The position numbers and the translations under genes were made by a program. This document shows positions 23,387-34,830 of a stretch of DNA of 64,000 nt, piece after piece; position 1 is the stretch's first letter; every line of letters starts with the position of its first letter. The DNA lies in assembly GCA_026545225.1 (NCBI GenBank), contig CM048850.1, forward strand, positions 7,365,501 to 7,429,500, read 5' to 3'. The notes under the pieces are model-generated. The model did not search any database. It was given only the letters and a program-made list of their open reading frames with translations, and was not told the DNA's origin. Source of the DNA: Cornus controversa (lineage: Eukaryota; Streptophyta; Magnoliopsida; Cornales; Cornaceae).

Positions 23387-24377
23387 ATGTCTAAAGCTAC
23401 TTCCTATGGAATCTCTAGGTTCATGAGGATAAGGTGTAGGCTTAATTGTCCATTTGCACCTTATTTTGGCCATAACTTGGGTTTGGATAATTTTAAATCC
23501 ATTCGTGACGTTTACGGTGCCAACAACTTCTCAAAACTTCTTTTTAAGGTTGATAGAGAATATCGACCCTTGGCTGTTTTCACTATGGCATGCGAAGCAC
23601 ACGTCAGACTCACAAATCCCATTTAGGGCTCAACAATAAGAATCATCAATTTTGAGTAACAAGAATCATCAATCTTGAGTAGCGATGTGCCCTACTACAA
23701 GCTGAGATGACTTATTTCAAGCAGACAACAACTTAGGTGTTCCAAGTGCCTCTGTGATCACAACTCATTTTAATAACCTAGATATCAGAGTTGGGGAGGT
23801 ATGAACTTGATGTCGAACCCTAATGAGACATTAGGTGGGGGAATTTCTTTACATACCTAGTATCAACCCTGGGAGTGTGTGAATGTGATGGCAACTCCTA
23901 AGGAGGTGTTAGGAGGAATTTTTTTTTCTGAACTCACAATATCAACAACAGGTTCAGTACGAAGGTGTAAATTTGATGGTGAATCCTAACGAGGTGTGAG
24001 GAGGGAATTTTTTTTTGAACCCACAAGAGTAGCAAAGGGTTCAATTTGGGAATGTAAATATGGTATCTAATCCTAATTGGGAAATTGGGGAAAGAACGTC
24101 TCAGAATCCACCTGAGCAGCTATGGGTTCAATACGGAGAAGAGAACATGATACCACAACAGGACCCAACCAGTTGAGTAAATACCATGTCAGATAACCGA
24201 GGACAGTGGGTAAATCCAGTTGAGCTGGAAAATTTTGTGAATCTAGAAGAGGATGAACAGTTAGAAGATCTAGTCGAATTGGATAACTTTGGAAATCCAA
24301 AAGGGTCTTTTGCTGGTATGAATATGGATGATCCATTATCATTCAATTGGTCAGAACTGTTAGGAGACGATGAATAG
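23387..24377 (+). pseudogene. LOB-domain (LBD/AS2-like) transcription factor relic
   Basis: From the ATG at 23387 the frame reads a LOB domain: CRLNCPFAPYF (last two cysteines of the CX2CX6CX3C zinc block), then FKSIRDVYGANNFSKLL (GAS block) and an AYEA-like CEAHVRLTNPI. The first two zinc cysteines are Tyr and Ser, and a TAG follows at 23624. Downstream frames with several stops contain LLQAEMTYFKQ-like residues, then about four diverged coding repeats of roughly 105 bp (23790-24150; core VxxxxVNMVxNPN), and an acidic C-terminus open to 24377 (LEEDEQLEDLVELDNF). Intact family members bind DNA in the nucleus and shape organ boundaries. Loss of zinc ligands and stops mark a pseudogene, though splicing could bypass some stops. 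Confidence 0.65.
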
Positions 24378-24944
24378 TACAATCAACTACTTGACAGTAA
24401 GGATCAAGAGTTAATACCTTTTGGGTATGCTCCGGGTCTATAAGACTTTGTACGTATGTACTGTAAAAGATATGTATAAGACACATATAAGAGTTTCATT
24501 TAATGCAAATGGTGTTTTGTAAATATTTATATATTGGCACGTTGATTATATGAAATTAACTTCTATTTCAATCCAATAATTTTTTGTTTTATAGTGTCGT
24601 AGGCACGGGCAATACTGTAGTATATATATATATCTAGAAGATCCGTGTTTGCATGTTCTTGTCTATTGGTACCACCATATTTAAACTCGTATACCCCACA
24701 CATTTGTTGTTGGTTAGTTTTTCTTTCTCACAAGGTTCAAACATTGCAAGGTACTATTCCTACTTCTACTAAATAACAGTTCCAATACAGCAATACTTTA
24801 TATCTATATATATATATATATATATTACATTTAAGCTTGTCGAATGTCTCAAGCTATTAATAGTCTAAAATTATTCCATCTAACGATCACGATTGCGAGT
24901 GCATGATAGTGTCGTAGGCACGGACATGCACTAGTATATATATA
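24378..24944. other. Non-coding spacer with a repeated 20-bp motif
   Basis: TAGTGTCGTAGGCACGG occurs at about 24593 and again at about 24909, each followed within 20 bases by a TA microsatellite. TATATTACATTTxAGCTTG at about 24820 recurs at about 21070. These may be ends of small unclassified elements. No gene seen. Confidence 0.4.
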
Positions 24945-26206
24945 TAGTAGGACTTGACCAACCCACAACCACACAACATTGCTAGTTTTATGACATGGGT
25001 TTGCTTGGAAGTCCTGGATATTGAGTTCGATAGATCTATTCGTCATTCTAGAGACAGCACAAAATTCAAGCAGGGCCCACAAGTGGAATCTGATTTAAAA
25101 AAAATAGATTTGATTAATAGCGGTCACAAAAGACAAAGTTGCTACTAAAAAAAAAAAGAAAAAAAAAATGTTTCCTTGAAAGTTCAGTCCTATGTTATAT
25201 TATCTTCCAAGGATTTATAATACAAAGAGTTGTGTAGTAGAGATGGTGTGGTGCTATGATGTCTCCCTATGAGGTCTTGTGTTCAAATCTACCAAGCAAC
25301 AAAAAAGAAACTTAATTTTTTTTTACACATCCTCTCCCACATCAAAGGAAAATAGAACCAAGCAACAAAAAAGAAACTTCATTTTTTTTTACACATCCTC
25401 TCCCACATCAAAGGAAAATAGAAAAAAAAAAGACAAAGCAGAAGAAAAAGAGAAAGAGAAAAAAAAAAAAAAAGGTGGCGCTGGAGAAAGAAGAGAAGGA
25501 GAAAGAAAAAAAATAAACTGGAGAGAATAAGTCAACGTGAGAGAAGAAAGAATTGAAGAAGAAAAGAAAGAAGAAAAAGAGAAAGAGAAAAAAGAAAAGA
25601 AAAAAAAAGAGGTGACGCTGGAGAAAGAAGAGAAGAAGAAAAAAAATAGGTGGAGAAAGAAGAGAAGAAGAAAAAGAAAGTGAAAAAGAAAAAGAAAAAG
25701 GCAATAAAAAAAAAAAAAGGTTACCCTTGCTAGAGCTCAGTGAATTTCTCTCAATTGTCTCTGATGTTAAAAGTCTCAAGTATATATTACATATATATAG
25801 GGGCGGATTAATCCTATTTGCTATTGAATTTTTGAAGACTCCACTTTAGTTTGGAAAGGAAAAAAATCCTATTAGCAATAGGATTCTCAAGTCTTCAATT
25901 TTGATTAGACAAGAAGAAAAAATCCTATTTGCAATAGGATCCTCAAGTCTTCAATTTCACTTGGATAAGGAAAAAAAAATCCTATTTGGAGTAAGGCTTT
26001 CAAGACTTCAATTCCGTTTGGAGAAGAAAAAAAAATCATATTTGCAATAGGATCTCCAAGTCTTTAATTCAACTTGACAAAGAAGACATCCTCTTTGCAA
26101 TTGAACTTTCGTGAAAAAAAAATTTTTGCGAGAATTAAATACTTCAAGTCCCACTTTAAATACGTGACAAGCTCAATATAGCGCGAGACTTGAAGTGGGG
26201 GCAATT
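24945..26206 (+). mobile_element. 3' untranslated region of Tat-like element (copy 2)
   Basis: Homologous to copy 1 from about 13520 on (shared CAAAGTTGCTACT, GAGGTCTTGTG, the GA-rich tract and CAATAGGATxxTCAAGTCTTCAATT units). An almost pure purine tract spans about 25420-25730 and includes two copies of AGGTGGCGCTGGAGAAAGAAGAGAAG-like sequence. A direct repeat of about 75 bp (AGCAACAAAAAAGAAACTT) lies at 25297 and 25359. It ends in the polypurine tract GAAGTGGGGGCAATT (26192-26206). No coding region remains. Confidence 0.5.
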
Positions 26207-26394
26207 TGTAAACATTAAAAAATTACATGACGGACCCAAAATATAATTTGGGTTTATCTTTAATTCAGTCCACTTTGGAATGTGGCCCAATGAGTCAGAT
26301 AATTTGAAGCCTAGACCCACCACAAATAAATGAGTTATGGACTGGTCTAAATTGTCTGAGAAGTCAAAGCCCACTTGAAAATGGGTCTAATGGA

Positions 26395-26438
<44 letters not shown>

Positions 26439-26910
26439 ATTATCAACAAAGATAATTATTATGTATATATTGGATAATTATCAAAATTATCATAAAAGAT
26501 AATTATAGGATAATTATCAAAAGAAAAGAAAGTTACAAATCTACCCCTCCGGTAAGCCTATAAATGAAGGTCTAGAGGTGGGAGAAAAGGGAAGACCAGA
26601 AGATTCTCTGGAAAAAGCTGAAACTCTGTAGAAGTCTGCACTCAAAATCCAAAGCCCCTAAATGCTGAAGAAGAAACAACAAGCACATCATCCACGTGCC
26701 GTTCTTCACCAAAGTTTCAATCCAATTTAAGATCAAGCTCTAGTAGCCCTTGAAGATGGATTACCAAGGAGATTGAATAAGAGGACTTTATCTTTATCTT
26801 TCTTTTGTAAAGATTCACAGAGGATTGTACCATTTACTTAAATTAATAAAATTATTTATTTGTTATCAATTTTCGTTCCTAGAATTTCGGACACAAAATT
26901 TGTGTGTACA
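26207..26910 (+). repeat. 3' LTR of Tat-like element copy 2
   Basis: 704 bp, TGTAAACATTAAAAAATTACATG to AATTTGTGTGTACA, directly after the polypurine tract and matching the interrupted LTR at 14409-17990. It has an AT microsatellite at 26399-26434 and, near 26540-26600, a likely promoter-proximal stretch (CCTATAAATGAAGG) shared with 17320-17340. Confidence 0.7.
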
Positions 26911-27649
26911 TAGTGAATTAAATCATGTTGTATGTATTTACATTTAATTTCTAAGAAGAGTGTCGATGTCTAGAATATTTTGATTAACGTATTTTGACCT
27001 CACGAGACTCATCCTTGATCAAAAACGACCCAATAAGCAAAACCTAGTAGCTTTTGCTACTAGACCATGTCATTTTTCAGTCGAAAACCGTCTTCTAGGT
27101 CTCCAAAATTATGTTTTTCATTATATTAGAAGACTGCTGAATATTTCAAAAATTTTGTTCGAGAACCAAACGAACTCAAAATTGGATAAAATTTAAAATT
27201 TAGTAGTTTTTAATTATTAGGTTTCTTATGTAATGTTTTTAAATTTTTTGAAGAAAGTTTATTTTTTTAGTGATTTCCTTGTGCTGCTAGTTTTCTTTTG
27301 TTTTTGAGTTTTCTTGTGTTGTTAGAATTAATATTTCTTTATAATAAATACATGTATTGTGGACAGCAGATCATGCAATCCATTGGAAGATTTCTGAAAT
27401 TCTCCGGAGATTTAGTTGAGACTTTTAAAGATAGAATATGCATGGAAACCTAGGTTAGACCTAGGTTTAGATACACTTGGTGTTAGTTTGAATTGTACGG
27501 TTATTTATGTGATTTTGATTTTAATTGTTTTTTTTCCTCATTGATTGATTTCTTTGCATTCTTAATTTCATGTTAAATGTTGATACTTTATTTTCAGTGT
27601 ACAAAATAGTGTGGTTATTTGAATGCTTGTAGGTAGGTTAAATTTTTAT
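26911..27649. other. Non-coding spacer
   Basis: AT-rich sequence with no open frame of note and no repeat I could identify. Confidence 0.5.
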
Positions 27650-28480
27650 TTAAAAGGAATATAGGAGGCATGTGAGGATTGCCAGGGGGAATGTATGGAT
27701 TGCCAATACCTAATAAGGTATTTAATAGGTTTATAAAGGAGGCATGTATGGATTGCCAATACCTAATAAGGTATTTAATAGGTTTATAAAAGAGGCATGT
27801 ATGGATTGCCAATACCTAATAAGGTATTTTATAGGTTTATAAAGGAGGTATGCATGGTTTATAAAGGAGGCATGTATGGATTGCCAATACCTAATAACGT
27901 ATTTAATAGGTTTATAAAGGAGGCATGTATGAATTTTCAATACTTAATAAGGTATTTAATAGGTTTAAAAAGGAGGCATGTATGGATTGCCAATACCTAA
28001 TAAGGTATTTAATAGGATTATAAAGGAGACATGTATGGATTGCCAAAAGGTTATTCAGGGTTAATTAGGGAGGCATGTGAGGATTGCCAGGAGGCATGTC
28101 GGGATTGCCAATAAGGTATTCAGGGCTAATTAGGGAAGCATGTGAGGATTGTCAAGAGGCTTGTCAGGATTGCCAATAGGGTATTTAAGGTTAATTAGGG
28201 AGGCATGTGACGATTTCTAGGAGGTATGATAGGATTGCCAAGATAGTATTCAAGGTTAATTAGGGAGACATGTTAGGATTGTCAAGAAGCATGTCAGGAT
28301 TGCCAATAGGTTATTTAAGGTTAATTAGGGAGGCATGTGAGGATTTCTAGGAGGCATGTCAGGATTGCCAATAGGGTATTTAAGGTTAATAAGGGAGGTA
28401 TGTGAGAATTGTCAATTACATAATAGGTTATTTAATATGTATATAAGGGAGGCATGTTAGGATTGCCAAATATTAATAAG
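27650..28480. repeat. Minisatellite of two related unit families
   Basis: The first part (27650-28050) has about seven units of 53 bp with GGAGGCATGTATGGATTGCC, AATACCTAATAAGG and TATTTAATAGGTTTATAA. The second part (28050-28480) has about five longer compound units with GGTTAATTAGGGAGGCATGTG, AGGATTGCCAGGAGG and CATGTCAGGATTGCCAATAG. Both share GGCATGTxxGGATTGCCAA, so one derives from the other. A CATG lies in nearly every unit. The short open frames on both strands are repeat artefacts. Confidence 0.85.
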
Positions 28481-28689
28481 GTATTTTTATTTAATAAAGT
28501 GTCTAGACATTTAAGGATTTCCTTTGGTTTGAACTTAGAAAATATATTCCATAATTTGTGTGATAGGGGATGGATTGGGATGGTGTGTAGGATGGTTTCT
28601 TTTTTGGGACAAAGGTTAAATAAGGAAATGATACGTATAAATCTATGTTTTATGGATTGGGATGGTGTGGAGGATAGTTTCTATTTTGG

Positions 28690-29090
28690 GATAGAGGTTA
28701 AATAAGGAAATGATACGTATATATCTATTTTTTTCATAATCCCACATATTGAGGGTATGTTTACCGATTTTTTGATTGGGTTGTAGTAGAGGGAACTTGC
28801 TCGTGGGTTTAACCCACTTTGTTGATATTTCAGGTCCCAGACAGTTTCCATCTCGAGGTTAGAGCATGAAGTTTCGAAGAGCGTGATAGTTATCTATTCC
28901 TTACCAGACTTTTGTGTAGGGACTTAGATCTTTTGATAAAGTATTCACTTTTAAGATTTTGGTTAAAGGGTCCTTGAGTTACGGGACTTCCAAGTTGTAT
29001 TGTTCAGACTAGTATTATGTTTATTTAATGTTATTATTATTTTTAGTTAGACTTTCCTTTCAGCATTTTTCTATTTGAGATCTCTAAATA
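28690..29090 (+). repeat. Gypsy-type LTR fragment
   Basis: Similar to 15935-16350 of the solo LTR (GAGGGTATGTxTACCG, CTTGCTCGTGGGTTTAAC, GATATTTCAGGTCCCAG, GTTACGGGxCTTCCAAxTTG). No LTR terminus is preserved, so it is a truncated piece. Confidence 0.55.
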
Positions 29091-29096
29091 GCACAA

Positions 29097-31250
29097 ATGA
29101 CACAAGATGAGGTTACACACCCTATTCAAGTTGTTCTTGATGGGGACAATTACCCCTTTTGGAGTCAATCCATTCGTAATTTTCTCAAGGGTTGCAAGAT
29201 GTGGTCCTATGTTATTGGGAATCGCCAGGCACTAGTACAAAGCAAAGATGAAGGTGCCAATGCCTTTATCACTCGTGTCAGGGATTGGTATAACAACAAT
29301 CATAAGATTATCTCACGGTTATGCAACACAGCTAATCCCTCAATTTCTATGAAATTTGGGAGTTACGATACTAATAAAGAAGTCTGGAACATGCTAGCTT
29401 CTTGATACTCCGGATCTGATGGTTCTCGCCAACATCAACTTATGGTCCAACTCTACAATATCAAACAAGAATCAAGTCAGCGTATTAATGAATTCTTTGC
29501 TCGTATAAAAGTTTTATGGGATCAACTGGCTCTTTCAGAACCATCATAAGATGATCCTTCTAAGGTTAAGAAATTTTTTGAGTATCGCAATCAGCTTCGA
29601 CTCCATCAGTTTCTGATGAGTCTTCATGGAGAATTTGAGTCTGTACGTAGTCAGCTTCTTTATCGTACTCATTTTCCCTCACTTGATCAAGCTCTCAATA
29701 AGCTTGTTTGAGAGGAAACTCACCTACAGACTCTTCGTTCTCAGAACAATCGAGTGTTTTAACCACGCCATCATCAGCTCCTCAGTCAGTGTCTTTCGAA
29801 TCAAGACCTAATCACTCTGCAACATATTTTCATTATAACGGATGCAAAAACCAATCAAGTGGCTCTTGAAAATCAAAGTATGATGCCTCAAAATATGACG
29901 TCTCTCTCTATTATTCATTTTACCAAATTAAGGGACAATCTGTTGATCAGTGTCGCACTCGTGCTAGACTCTCTCGATCTACAACAACTATGGCCAATAC
30001 TGATACTATGCCATCACCAGCACTAGTCCCAGCACCAGTCCCTACCAATTCTAAGGGGTCGACATCTTCTCCATCTGTATTCTCTGTAACTGACCTTGAG
30101 GCACTTCTCAACCAGGTTCTGTCTCGATATCAAGGTGCATCTTCCTCTACTTGTGACAATCACATAACACCAGACTCTACTCTTCTCACCACTCAAACCC
30201 CTACTTCTCACTCATCTGTCATATATACTGTTGATGGATCCATCATAGCCATTTGTTATATCAAAACTGTTTCTCATTCACACTTGACAGTTTATATGTT
30301 TATCTTGTACCAAACCTCTCTCTTACTCTTTTATCTGTTGGCTAACTTACTAAGCTAGTCGTGAACATAACATTTTCTTCCAATGGATGTGTTGTACAGG
30401 AGCTTCAAATAGGTTAGATCATTGAGACATGGCGTAAGACAGGACGATTGTTCAAACTTTCCTCTCTTCATCTGCCTTCTCCTACTGTCTCTGTTGCTTC
30501 TACACAACTCACATCCTCTTCTTTTGAACTATGGAATTCTTGATTAGGTCATGCCTCTTTTTCTCGTGTCAAAGTCTTATCAACTCAAGGTTTGTTGGGA
30601 CAAGTAAAAGTTGAGTCTGTTGATTGTGTTTCATGTCAATTAGGCAAACAACCTGCTTTACCATTTAATAAAAGTGAGTCTTTTGCTTCTGCTTCTTTTG
30701 ATCTTATTCACTCTAATGTTTGGGGCCCTCACCTGTGCCGACTATGGGGGGTCACGATACTTTGTCATATTTCTAGACAATTTCCCATGATTCACATGGA
30801 TATTCTTAATGAAAAATTGTTCTAAATTGTTCAACATTTTTGAGATTTTGCTACAATGATTGCAACTCAGTTTTCCAAAAACATCAAAAAATTTCATTCT
30901 GACAGTGTTTTTGAATATCGACAAAATGATTTTCAGCAAATTCTAAAACAATATGACACTGTTTTTCACACTTTCTATCCAGGCACATCACAGTAGAATG
31001 GTCGAACTGAACGCAAACCGCGCTCTCAACTTTGTTACTTTCTTGGGTATGAACTTGAACAAAAGGGGTATCGGTGATATGATCATATTTCTAAACGACT
31101 TAGTGTCTCTCGTCATGTTATTTTCTGGGAACACAAGATGTTTCATACTATGTCAACATTTAATATTCCTAACCATACATTTCTTATTCTTACATTATCA
31201 TTTTCAAAAGCAGTCGATCCTCCTGCGACCGAGTCCCGATTTCAGGGTGT
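29097..31250 (+). pseudogene. Truncated Ty1/copia gag-integrase remnant
   Basis: Same family as the element at 6202-12290. The first open stretch (29097-29405) is the gag N-terminus (TQDEVTHPIQVVLDGDNYPF, FLKGCKMWSYV). Gag continues with stops to about 29980, then a Ser/Pro-rich linker (29990-30358; VTDLEALLNQVLS). A GAG-preintegrase zinc region (about 30530-30660, CVSCQLGK) and the start of the integrase core follow (SFDLIHSNVWGP, where the first catalytic Asp is Asn). A deletion joins this to the end of the core (about 30900-31000), and similarity ends near 31250. No RT, RNase H or LTR is present. Confidence 0.75.
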
Positions 31251-32149
31251 GACAACCCACAAAATTTAAAACTTAAATATGAGTAAGTGATTATTTGAGA
31301 TTTATTTCTAAAATGCCCTTTTCATCTTCCTTCCCTTCCCCCCTCTCTCTCATCACCAAAACCACTACCTCACCAAATCAAAGACTCAATTAGGGCAAGA
31401 AGATTATTGCTTGATCGGGATCTGCCATCTTCTTTCATTTGACCTCTAGCGGAACCACCAGATGGAACTACAGATGCAATGCATCTAAAAAATGAGAAGA
31501 TCTACAATACACCCGGTGAATCTAGATCTTGCGTGTTACACACGCACGATGGGATCCACCCTCCGTGTTATACACGTACAGTCCAAAGTCACTTGGTGTA
31601 TTTACACTGGGAGTATTGTAGACGTACTCCTACAAAATAATACAGGACTTTGATAAGGTCGTTGCGCAATGGTCTTTTTTAATTTAAACGTAAAGCTTAG
31701 TCAACAGTAGTGTTTATATGAGGTCTTCAATTGTAACTGGTTTTGCTACTTTTGACCTAGCCTCATTTGTTTGTTATTGGGCCTTGGCATGCTTGTACAT
31801 ATTACTTATACCATTTATACAGCTTCAACTCCCCCCCCCAAAAAAAAAAAAAAATTAGAGTGTTTTACTCTCTGAATTCAATTCCTTCGTCAAATAACAA
31901 GTGAGGTCCAATTACTTTTAAAATTTAGTTGGATAATGCAGTCAACAAGCTGGATTATATATATTATTTGTAGCTCTATATAATTATCTCATATTATTAG
32001 TGTCTAGATAGGGTATGTCTAATTCACGTCATCGAGACTATACTTGTTTAAAAATTAGTGTGTGTTTTACTCTAGCTTCGAACTTAATTTTTGGGTCAGA
32101 TAGAATCACAAATGTGTGACTTGCGTGGGACGAAAATGGTTCAGTTAAT
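31251..32149. other. Non-coding spacer
   Basis: Starts TGTGACAACCCACAAAATTT, which could be an LTR start but has no partner here. It holds two near-palindromes, CGTGTTACACACG (about 31530) and CGTGTTATACACG (about 31565), and a C-run followed by an A-run at 31830-31855. From 31890 it resembles the S-protein flanks (CAAGTGAGGTCCAA, TAGTTGGATAA). Confidence 0.4.
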
Positions 32150-33440
32150 TTAGTGTGAGATGCTAATTCTTAGACTTAAAGGGGGTGAATAGGTCTTTTT
32201 GTCCAATTTTTATGATTGATTAATTAATTACCCACAATAATTAACAATTATGCATCCAAACCAATCAGAAAATAAATAGAACAATTAAGGAAAGTTAGAG
32301 ATGACACCAGGAATTTAACGTGAAAATCCTGATAAGGAAAAAACCAAAGGAGTGAGGCAAACGCCTCCAGAGAAACCAACCCACTATCTCAAATCAATGT
32401 ACAACAGACTGTCACAGACTTGTAACTTTCTTTACTCTGCCAAGAATTTGATGTTGAACGCCTTAGGCTTATTCTTGCGATTCCACATCTAATCGCTGCA
32501 GACTTCAGGCTAATGTCACAAGCCTTAAAGAAAAGTTGATCAAAGAACACAAATACTCCCTAATTAGTTTGTCCCTTCATAGTGATCATTTCTCCTTCAT
32601 TTCCAAATAGAATCAAGTAGTATTAAGGAGAACCACATACCAACGCTACTCTGATCAAACTGTGTAGATTGATGATGTCTTTGAGAATCCATGGATCAGA
32701 TTGAGAAGAGTATCACAACTTAAACACTCCGTGTGAATGTGCCCTCAAAAATATATTCAGAAAAGTTTCTCTTATGAAAATCTTTCTAAGCTCCAAAAAT
32801 AATTTTTCTCTCTTTTGAATTGTCTCTCTTAAAAAAAGTATTGATTTGAAGCACAAAGAGGTATTTATAAACATAGAGATCGAGTCATAGTATTTCTTGG
32901 AAAATAAGTTTAAAAATGTTTTAGGAAATCCCATAGGGTTTTAGACTAATATGGAAACAAAATTTGGACAAATGCTTAATTCCGTCACATATTAGTTAAG
33001 TTAGACCAATTGTGGGAACACTTGGACTGTTTAACTTCCCTTTTCTTACTTGGACCAGTCCACTATGCCTGATTTACAATTCCGAAGATATTGAGATATC
33101 TTGGACAATTTGAGAGAAAATGAACTGATCCAATTTTGAAAACTATGAAAAATTTTAAGTTTAAACCTTAGTTTTCAAAATCAAACTTCAAACTATAAAG
33201 TGTAAAGTGTCCTCACTCACTTACCAGCTATAAGTGGTGATTTGATCAACTTCTATGATATCAAGACTTCTTCAATACTTCTGGTGATCAAGTTCCTTGT
33301 CTAGCTCATTGATGGCCTGATTATATGCCTACATTGGTGAAGAACACTGTCTACACTCTCGATTTTCAACTTCATGATCAATTAAAAGAATTTGAATGAA
33401 TGATCTATTACACTTCAATTATATGTAGTTTTGATACCAA
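32150..33440. repeat. Probable solo LTR of a copia-type element
   Basis: Begins near TGAGATGCTAATTCTTAG and AAAGGGGGTGAATAGG, a stretch typical of long plant copia LTRs, and ends near TTTTGATACCAAAGATTATCAATTACA. It interrupts the AT-rich sequence shared by the S-protein flanks. No coding sequence or second LTR. Exact ends and the target duplication were not resolved. The minus-strand open frame at 32934-32713 is not convincing. Confidence 0.4.
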
Positions 33441-33489
33441 AGATTATCAATTACAAATATATACGTCACAAAGTGAGGTCCAGATTCTT

Positions 33490-33720
33490 CTTAGTTCAAT
33501 TGGTCAACGCACTTTATGGAGTAATGAGAGAAAGGATCATTTATCATTTTTTTCTTGAAATTAATTTTGTCCAAATCACATAACATAAAATCATCTTTAG
33601 TTAATAGCTTTTTGCTGTAGATACTCTATTTACTTCCTCGTCAATAACGTTTATTTTTCTAAGAATTTTATGTACGATGAGGTATAACAAGTTCATTTAG
33701 ACATTTGAATTTTTTATTCT
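33490..33720. repeat. Downstream copy of the S-protein flanking duplication
   Basis: Matches 34600-34830 in the same orientation: ACTTxATGGAGTAAT, TTTATCATTTTT, TTGTCCAAATCACAT, ATAAAATCATC, GCTGTAGATAC, TATACTTC/TTTACTTC. Because the second copy lies just upstream of the S-protein gene, this copy probably marks the upstream region of a lost tandem duplicate. Confidence 0.65.
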
Positions 33721-33985
33721 CTTGAAAACTTTCCACTTGTACTAGTATTTACTGATAGTACTCAATGTTTGATTTCAAAGCTCATACACGAATACAAAAC
33801 AACATTTTTTAGTAGATAATCGAACCACAATTATATTAAGTGCTTCAAAATACAAATACGCCAACTATTACAACAGATGCATGGTTAAGTAGTTGGAGTA
33901 CTAGCAATAATGCATGTTCTGGTCATATATTTTTCTCACCATATATATATGTATATATATATATATATGAGTTTCTACTAGCTAG

Positions 33986-34417
33986 CTAGTGACCCCATGG
34001 AAAATAAAGATTGTCAGTATATCCATGCACTCCATCTTCTTCTACTTTCCAAAAACATACAGTACACTTACCTGTGTCCCTGCCTGCATCATATACCACA
34101 AAACCCACCTTCCCATATTGGGACGATGCATCACACGAGTAAAGTGTTGATCCAAAAAGATTGTTTTTGAATTTCCACACCAAGTCATCTCCAAAACGTA
34201 ACACGTGCTCACCCAAGTCATTGTCTTTCGACTTACAATGAATATCCAGAGTTGTCCCATCTAGATTGTTGTAAACGCGAATTTCAGTTAAGGGTCGACC
34301 TGGTGCGTCTACATCATCATCTAGGGTTACAGAGGACATAACAACCCCATTCCACAAGACAATAAACAACAATGCAAGCAACACTATTACACTTTTTCTC
34401 AACAAACCCATCTCCAT
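33986..34417 (-). CDS. S-protein homologue (plant self-incompatibility S1 family), secreted
   Basis: A 143-residue protein. Residues 1 to about 28 form a signal peptide (MEMGLLRKSVIVLLALLFIV). The mature part has the family pattern: EIRVYNNL, then LDIHCKSKDNDLGEHVL, LVWKFKNNLFGSTLYSC, GFVVYDAG and GKCTVCFWKVEEDG, with four cysteines (HCK, YSC, KCTVC) that pair in the family. The length equals the usual 130-150 residues. I chose the ATG at 34417 because it directly precedes the signal peptide; an upstream in-frame ATG at 34543 would add 42 residues without secretory character. It has no intron, as usual for the family. Known members include poppy PrsS, a pistil ligand for pollen rejection, but most homologues have no proven role, so no such role is claimed here. 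Confidence 0.85.
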   Translation of the reverse strand: MEMGLLRKSVIVLLALLFIVLWNGVVMSSVTLDDDVDAPGRPLTEIRVYNNLDGTTLDIHCKSKDNDLGEHVLRFGDDLVWKFKNNLFGSTLYSCDASSQYGKVGFVVYDAGRDTGKCTVCFWKVEEDGVHGYTDNLYFPWGH

Positions 34418-34480
34418 TACTTTTTTGGGAGGAAAGAAATGGATTTTAAACTTGATGTTGCTAGTGTTTGCATACTTGTG

Positions 34481-34490
34481 TATATATATA
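34481..34490 (-). promoter_or_regulatory. Possible TATA box of the S-protein gene
   Basis: TATATATATA lies 64-73 bases upstream of the chosen ATG, a plausible distance. It is part of a TA/TG microsatellite, so the call is weak. Confidence 0.3.
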
Positions 34491-34599
34491 TGTGTGTGTG
34501 TAACAGTTAATGATGAAACAATTAAGAGCATTTTATGCACCATAATTAATATTTATGGGTATATTAATTCTTTCTCTCTATGTGGAAATTGAGTATTAC

Positions 34600-34830
34600 A
34601 CTCTCCCAATTCAGTTCACCAACTCACTTGATGGAGTAATTGGAATAATTAAGTACTTTATCATTTTTCTTAAAATTAATGTTGTCCAAATCACATGCCA
34701 TAAAATCATCCTTATTTAATGCCTTTTCGGCTGTAGATACCTAATATACTTCTTCATCAATAATGTTTCTTTTTCAAATATATATATAAATATTATGTAA
34801 GATGATATATGACAAGTACATTTAAATTAT
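34600..34830. repeat. Upstream copy of the S-protein flanking duplication
   Basis: Direct repeat of 33490-33720. Related pieces (ACACTCTCCCAATTxAxTTC, CACAAGTGxGGTC) recur at about 35680-35860 and 31890-31960, so the S-protein region consists of several diverged duplicates. Confidence 0.65.

Noticed and set aside
25408..25779. 123-codon minus-strand frame
   Set aside because: Phe/Leu/Ser-only translation of a purine tract in a Tat-like untranslated region.
27615..28000. Repeated short frames on both strands, CRISPR-like spacing
   Set aside because: Units are contiguous diverged minisatellite repeats without unique spacers, in a plant genome.
34042..34260. 72-codon minus-strand frame inside the S-protein gene
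   Set aside because: Shadow of the S-protein reading frame.
34417..34543. Upstream ATG extending the S-protein by 42 residues
   Set aside because: The extension has no secretory character and would bury the signal peptide; it also crosses the TA/TG repeat.
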